A stretch of DNA of 9,689 nucleotides from Treponema sp. GTDB taxonomy: Bacteria > Spirochaetota > Spirochaetia > Treponematales > Breznakiellaceae. Of this stretch, positions 7,013 through 9,689 are shown in pieces; within the stretch, counting starts at the first letter, position 1, and the number at the start of each line of letters is the position of its first letter. Position numbers and translations under genes: made by a program. The stretch is from the NCBI GenBank assembly GCA_031256115.1, contig JAIRRF010000230.1, positions 1 to 9,689 on the forward strand, in the 5' to 3' direction. The notes below the pieces were generated by a model that saw only the letters and a list, made by a program, of their open reading frames with translations, had not been told where the DNA came from and searched no databases.

Positions 7013-7039
7013 AAAAAATGTTCGGCCCAAACAAGGCCG
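7013..7039 (-). terminator. Candidate intrinsic terminator or L13-type hairpin after the aptamer
   Basis: CGGCC (7039-7035) and GGCCG (7027-7023) form a five-pair G/C stem around TTGTTTG, followed by AACA and six T (7018-7013). The distance from P1 is only a few bases. The four-base gap before the T-run is poor for an intrinsic terminator. Hairpins just below cobalamin aptamers often carry the loop (L13) that kisses L5, so this could be that element instead. I could not find a convincing L5-loop match longer than about four bases. Confidence 0.35.
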
Positions 7040-7042
7040 CCG

Positions 7043-7270
7043 TATACCAAAGTTTCCTGGCTTATGGGCTGCTGTTATGATGCATTGCATCGAATAACGG
7101 CCATTCCGCCGGTCTTCCCAGACAAAAGCCCAGTGACCGCTTGAAACCAAAGAGAAACCCTTGGTTTCCTGGCAGAATTTTCCCAATCACAGTTACGGGA
7201 TAGCGGGGGATTTTCACCCCGGAACCATCGGATTGCAGAATCCGCAGGTTCCTTGCTTCCTTTGAAATAT
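7043..7270 (-). promoter_or_regulatory. Cobalamin (B12) riboswitch aptamer
   Basis: The - strand shows the conserved cobalamin-aptamer order. P1 forms from AUAUUUCAAAG (7270-7260) and CUUUGGUAUA (7052-7043). GGAACC (7252-7247) pairs with GGUUCC (7226-7221). GGGGUGAAAAUCCCC (7220-7206) is the G-U-G-A-A-A-A-U hairpin. It is followed by GCUAUCCCGUAACUGUGA, matching the 'GC..CCCGCAACUGU' block. GGUCACUGG through UGGGAAGACC (7138-7111) matches the CACUG/UGGGAAG arm. The B12 box AAGCCAGGAAAC (7063-7052) closes it. Extra peripheral stems include GAAACCAA/UUGGUUUC and GUUAU...AUAAC around GAUGC/GCAUC. Adenosylcobalamin or a related corrinoid should bind and lower expression of the lipoprotein-btuBFCD operon downstream. 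Which cobalamin form it prefers cannot be read from sequence. Confidence 0.93.
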
Positions 7271-7278
7271 ACAATTAA

Positions 7279-7307
7279 AAAATATATGGTATTACGGGAT
7301 TTGTCAA
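7279..7307 (-). promoter_or_regulatory. Sigma70-type promoter of the B12 uptake operon
   Basis: On the - strand, a perfect -35 TTGACA (7307-7302) is followed by a 17-base spacer and -10 TATTTT (7284-7279); TATATT (7286-7281) with a 15-base spacer is an alternative. Transcription would start near G7272, two bases before the P1 stem of the riboswitch. The exact fit between promoter and aptamer supports both. The predicted leader is about 380 bases. Confidence 0.8.
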
Positions 7308-7318
7308 GTCGGGTGGTC

Positions 7319-7364
7319 AGGCAAAGCCAGTCGCCTGGAACTTATGTATGGGATTTATCCATAC
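7319..7364. repeat. Two short inverted repeats between ddl and the B12 promoter
   Basis: GTATGG (7346-7351) and CCATAC (7359-7364) flank the ddl stop codon with a 7-base loop. CAGGC (7319-7323) and GCCTG (7334-7338) form a second one; the latter overlaps CCAG-GCGA-CTGG, a GNRA-type hairpin on the - strand. Neither is followed by a T-run, so neither is a clear intrinsic terminator. They may mark the ddl 3' end or aid Rho-dependent termination; readthrough into the riboswitch leader is possible. Confidence 0.35.
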
Positions 7365-8461
7365 GTAGTCTTCAATTTTTTTTCTTTTTCAAACTTTGCT
7401 ATGGCCAGTTCTATTAACCTGGTGATTAGCTCCGTGTAGCCTATGCCGCTTTTTTCCCAGAGCTTTGGGTACATGCTGATCTTGGTAAAACCCGGCATGG
7501 TGTTAATTTCGTTTACCAATACAGAACCGTCTTCTTTCAGAAAAAAATCAACCCGGGACAGACCTGAACATTCAAGAACCTGAAAGGTTCTCATGGCAAG
7601 AGATTGAATTTCCCGGATCTTTTCATCACCAAGTTTGGCGGGAATCTCCAGAACAGCCCCGTCGGCATCGATGTATTTGGCTTCGTAGGAATAAAATTCT
7701 CTTGCCGCCTTGACTTCCCCGGGAAGGGAAGCCTGGGGATCTTCGTTTCCCAGAACAGAACATTCTATTTCCCTGCCGGGAATATTTTCTTCCAGTATTA
7801 TCTTGGTATCGTACTTAAAGGCTTCGTTTACAGCCGCCATAAAGCTTTCTTCATCCGGAACTTTACTTACACCAACACTGGACCCCATGTTGGCGGGTTT
7901 AACAAACACAGGATTACCCAATATTGCCATTATATCCTTAAAGGCAGGAACAGCTTCCCATTCTCTAAAGACAAGAAATTTTCCTATCGGTATGCTGCTG
8001 TCTCTTAGGAGTCTTTTCATCACATCCTTGTCCATCCCTGCGGCAGAACCAAGCACACCGGATCCCACAAAAGGAATATCCGCCAGTTTTAAAAGGCCCT
8101 GGACAGTGCCGTCTTCGCCAAAAGGGCCATGGAGAATAGGAAAGATCACATCGAGATGAATTAACCGGGCCGGATCCTCCGGCATGGAAAGCTGCCCGGA
8201 GCTTGCTATACGGAGCAGAACTTCGTTGCTGTTAGAACTCAGGCTGATCTTTGCCGGATCATCAACATGATCGATAAAATCTTCCGCCTTCGTATGGGAA
8301 CCATAAAACCACGCTCCGCTTTTATCAATTCCAATTAAAATGGGATTAAATCTTTCCCGATCAATGGCTTCAAAGATATTTCTTGCCGATTGCAGAGACA
8401 CTTCATGTTCAGCGGATTTCCCGCCGCAGAGTATGCCCACATTGAGTTTTTTGTTTATCAT
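7355..8461 (-). CDS. ddl: D-alanine--D-alanine ligase
   Basis: This ATP-grasp enzyme joins two D-alanines to make the dipeptide used for peptidoglycan precursors in the cytoplasm. It has 368 residues, the longer Ddl type. The N-terminal SAEHEVS holds Glu18, matching E. coli DdlB Glu15. LHGPFGEDGTVQG follows at about 110-122, then KPANMGSSVGVSK at 188-200, containing the catalytic Ser. The omega-loop FYSYEAKY (256-263) ends in Lys262-Tyr263, matching DdlB Lys215-Tyr216. Metal ligands are Asp305 in RVDFF and Glu318/Asn320 in NEIN, before TMPGFT. Tyr at the omega position indicates D-Ala as second substrate and argues against a D-lactate (VanA-type) ligase, which has His there. The ATG overlaps the PHP gene stop as ATGA, so the two are co-translated. 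I see no resistance-cluster genes nearby. Confidence 0.96.
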   Translation of the reverse strand: MINKKLNVGILCGGKSAEHEVSLQSARNIFEAIDRERFNPILIGIDKSGAWFYGSHTKAEDFIDHVDDPAKISLSSNSNEVLLRIASSGQLSMPEDPARLIHLDVIFPILHGPFGEDGTVQGLLKLADIPFVGSGVLGSAAGMDKDVMKRLLRDSSIPIGKFLVFREWEAVPAFKDIMAILGNPVFVKPANMGSSVGVSKVPDEESFMAAVNEAFKYDTKIILEENIPGREIECSVLGNEDPQASLPGEVKAAREFYSYEAKYIDADGAVLEIPAKLGDEKIREIQSLAMRTFQVLECSGLSRVDFFLKEDGSVLVNEINTMPGFTKISMYPKLWEKSGIGYTELITRLIELAIAKFEKEKKLKTTYG

Positions 8462-9303
8462 CCTGCCTTCTTATGATGATTTTTCAGACTGTCTGCCACT
8501 TCATTAAAACTCATCCACCGTCGGCCGGTAGTTTTACCCCTTTTGTATCCTATTTCTGTTTTAAGGGAAAGAGGCTTATCTCCGTCAAAATTTTGAAACT
8601 CGCAGCGGCCCGAAGGAATATGCAGAACTGCTTGCTGTTTGTTAAGGATAAAAGAGACATAATCATTTATGGAAGAAAGTTTTATTCCAATCTCGATGCC
8701 ATAAGGCCCGTTGTTCCTCCCAATTCTATCCACACTATGGGTGTCCGAACCGGCCACGGCGGGAAGACCCAGAAGGCGGGCATACTCCAGAGCCTGGGCA
8801 TCGTAGATTGCTTCGCTGTTTCCCGCATTGGCAGCCTCCACAGCATCAATAAAGCAGGGAGAAAGCCGCAATGTACTGATATAACTATGCTGTCTAAACG
8901 GATGTGCATGAACCACACAGCCCCCATAACGGCGGACTTCCCGGAACTGTTCTTCCCTGGTCCAGCGGATCATTTCTGGATGTTCCAGAAGCCATGTTTT
9001 ATCCAGGCCGTAAATCAGAAAATCATCGCCGTCAAAAGTTTCTTCCCAGCCAAAAAAAACATTCACTCCCCGCTTTTCTCCTTCGTTCCGGGCATCCTCG
9101 TAACCGGAACAAAAACCCTTAACCCATTCTGACCAGCTTTTACGGCGGTCAAATGCAGTGTTGCTGTTAAAAAAATGATCCGTTACCATTATTCCGGTAA
9201 AACCCAGATCCCTGTAAACCCGGACATACTCTGCCCCCCGTGAAACACTACAGGCGCTGGCCTGACTGGTATGGAGGTGAGTTTCGTACAAAAATGTCAT
9301 CAT
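8458..9303 (-). CDS. PHP-domain metal-dependent hydrolase
   Basis: This 281-residue PHP protein is probably a phosphoesterase or related metallohydrolase; the substrate is unknown. Metal-binding motifs come in the expected order: ETHLHTS (His9, His11), VTDHFF (Asp42, His43), GWEETFDGDDF (Glu in 87-88), VVHAHPFRQ (His132, His134) and AGSDTHS (Asp187, His189). This is a nearly complete PHP set. The last 70 residues or so are basic and less conserved-looking, ending in HHKKAG. The start is ATG at 9303; the next codon is also ATG (9300), preceded by a GGCGGG-like purine run that suits the second ATG better. It lies 20 bases after the upstream gene and overlaps ddl by four bases, so the three probably form one operon. 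Stand-alone PHP proteins of this size include histidinol-phosphatase-like and nucleoside-phosphate-acting enzymes; nothing here narrows the choice. Confidence 0.9.
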   Translation of the reverse strand: MMTFLYETHLHTSQASACSVSRGAEYVRVYRDLGFTGIMVTDHFFNSNTAFDRRKSWSEWVKGFCSGYEDARNEGEKRGVNVFFGWEETFDGDDFLIYGLDKTWLLEHPEMIRWTREEQFREVRRYGGCVVHAHPFRQHSYISTLRLSPCFIDAVEAANAGNSEAIYDAQALEYARLLGLPAVAGSDTHSVDRIGRNNGPYGIEIGIKLSSINDYVSFILNKQQAVLHIPSGRCEFQNFDGDKPLSLKTEIGYKRGKTTGRRWMSFNEVADSLKNHHKKAG

Positions 9304-9323
9304 AACCCGCCGCTGTTATCGTT

Positions 9324-9689
9324 CTATAATTTCCGTCTGAACCGGATTTGGCAAAGTTCGTCCCCTTTAGCGATGGTTTTCTTTAGTTCCAGTTCGCAGC
9401 CAAAAGCTTCCGCAATACCCCGGTCGCCTTCCATGGCCCAGTCGCATAACTGGTCTATTTCCTTATCGGAGCAGCCTTGCTTTTGCCAGGCAGAAACCAG
9501 CGGGCAATAGTGAAAGTCCACATCAAAGACATCGTCGCTTAGCTTTAAGAATTCCATTTCAAAGATAGCCCGGCCAGCCGGCGGAAAGAGCTTTTTTTTG
9601 AGCAGACGGCAATTACCCCTCCGCCCAGCCGCAGGTTCCGCCATGACATTCTGTTCAGATGCATTTTGCAATCCCGTAAGGGCCCGGTT
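9324..9689 (-). CDS. L-2-amino-thiazoline-4-carboxylate hydrolase-like protein (C-terminal part)
   Basis: The reading frame stays open to the right edge, so the N-terminus lies outside the window; a TTG at 9671 is not a necessary start. The visible 121 codons, counting from 9686, show the C-terminal pattern of the family named after L-2-amino-thiazoline-4-carboxylic acid hydrolase: DFHYCPLVSAWQKQG, then a C-S-D-K-E-I-D-Q-L-C-D helix, AMEGDRGIAEAFG, and a KTIAKGDELCQIRFRRK ending. In Pseudomonas-type enzymes this reaction makes N-carbamoyl-cysteine on the way to L-cysteine, but many relatives are uncharacterised and probably do something else. The protein runs straight into the PHP gene after a 20-base gap (9304-9323) with no terminator. 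The family call comes from pattern memory and is moderate to good; the reaction is uncertain. Confidence 0.72.
   Translation of the reverse strand, partial: NRALTGLQNASEQNVMAEPAAGRRGNCRLLKKKLFPPAGRAIFEMEFLKLSDDVFDVDFHYCPLVSAWQKQGCSDKEIDQLCDWAMEGDRGIAEAFGCELELKKTIAKGDELCQIRFRRKL

Noticed and set aside
6959..7274. Two open frames of 70-75 codons on the - strand in the leader
   Set aside because: They overlap the B12 aptamer and its conserved structural blocks. The composition follows RNA stems rather than protein, and no ribosome site stands out.
7355..8461. Vancomycin-type D-Ala-D-Lac ligase
   Set aside because: The omega-loop reads FYSYEAKY with Tyr at the deciding position, as in ordinary Ddl, and there are no vanH- or vanX-like neighbours.
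1..9689. Insertion sequences, CRISPR arrays, tRNA or rRNA genes
   Set aside because: I saw no transposase motifs, no regularly spaced direct repeats and no tRNA cloverleaf or rRNA-like blocks. The only strongly structured non-coding stretch is the riboswitch leader.

Overview
The window looks like chromosome from a double-membraned, Gram-negative-type bacterium of moderate GC content. A TonB-dependent receptor with a signal peptide, two lipoproteins and a periplasmic-binding-protein ABC importer require an outer membrane. The GerMN-type protein end, the lipoprotein style and the overall gene set remind me of a spirochaete of the Treponema group, perhaps gut-associated. That is an inference from recognition, not a proven placement.

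Layout. On the + strand, the last 46 codons of a GerMN-domain protein (3-143) run into a PAS-GAF-GGDEF diguanylate cyclase (154-1662). Everything else is on the - strand. Reading leftwards from the right edge, there is the C-terminal part of an L-2-amino-thiazoline-4-carboxylate hydrolase-like protein (9689-9324), a PHP-domain hydrolase (9303-8458) and D-alanine--D-alanine ligase (8461-7355). A 463-base gene-free stretch (6892-7354) follows. It holds a sigma70-type promoter, a cobalamin (B12) riboswitch and a complex expression platform. After it come five tightly packed genes: a small lipoprotein of unknown function, btuB, btuF, btuC and btuD (6891-1696). The cyclase and btuD converge with only 33 bases between them (1663-1695), where I see no convincing terminator.

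How it works together. The five-gene operon is a complete corrinoid uptake route: outer-membrane TonB receptor, periplasm-facing binding lipoprotein, inner-membrane permease and ATPase. All junctions from the lipoprotein to btuD abut or overlap by 1 to 4 bases, so translation is probably coupled from the first gene onward. The leader RNA should start at about 7272, two bases before the P1 stem of the riboswitch. About 120 bases below the aptamer, the Shine-Dalgarno of the first gene lies in a 9-bp hairpin capped by a UACG tetraloop. An upstream segment (7003-6991) can pair with the 5' arm of that hairpin instead. This suggests translational control of the whole operon by B12, possibly with an added transcription-termination layer.

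The most novel part is the first gene of the operon. It encodes an unrecognised beta-rich lipoprotein under direct B12 control, positioned as HmuY, BtuG or BtuH proteins are near their receptors, and it is a candidate corrinoid-capture protein. The upstream ddl operon is cell-wall and housekeeping in character and appears unrelated to B12.
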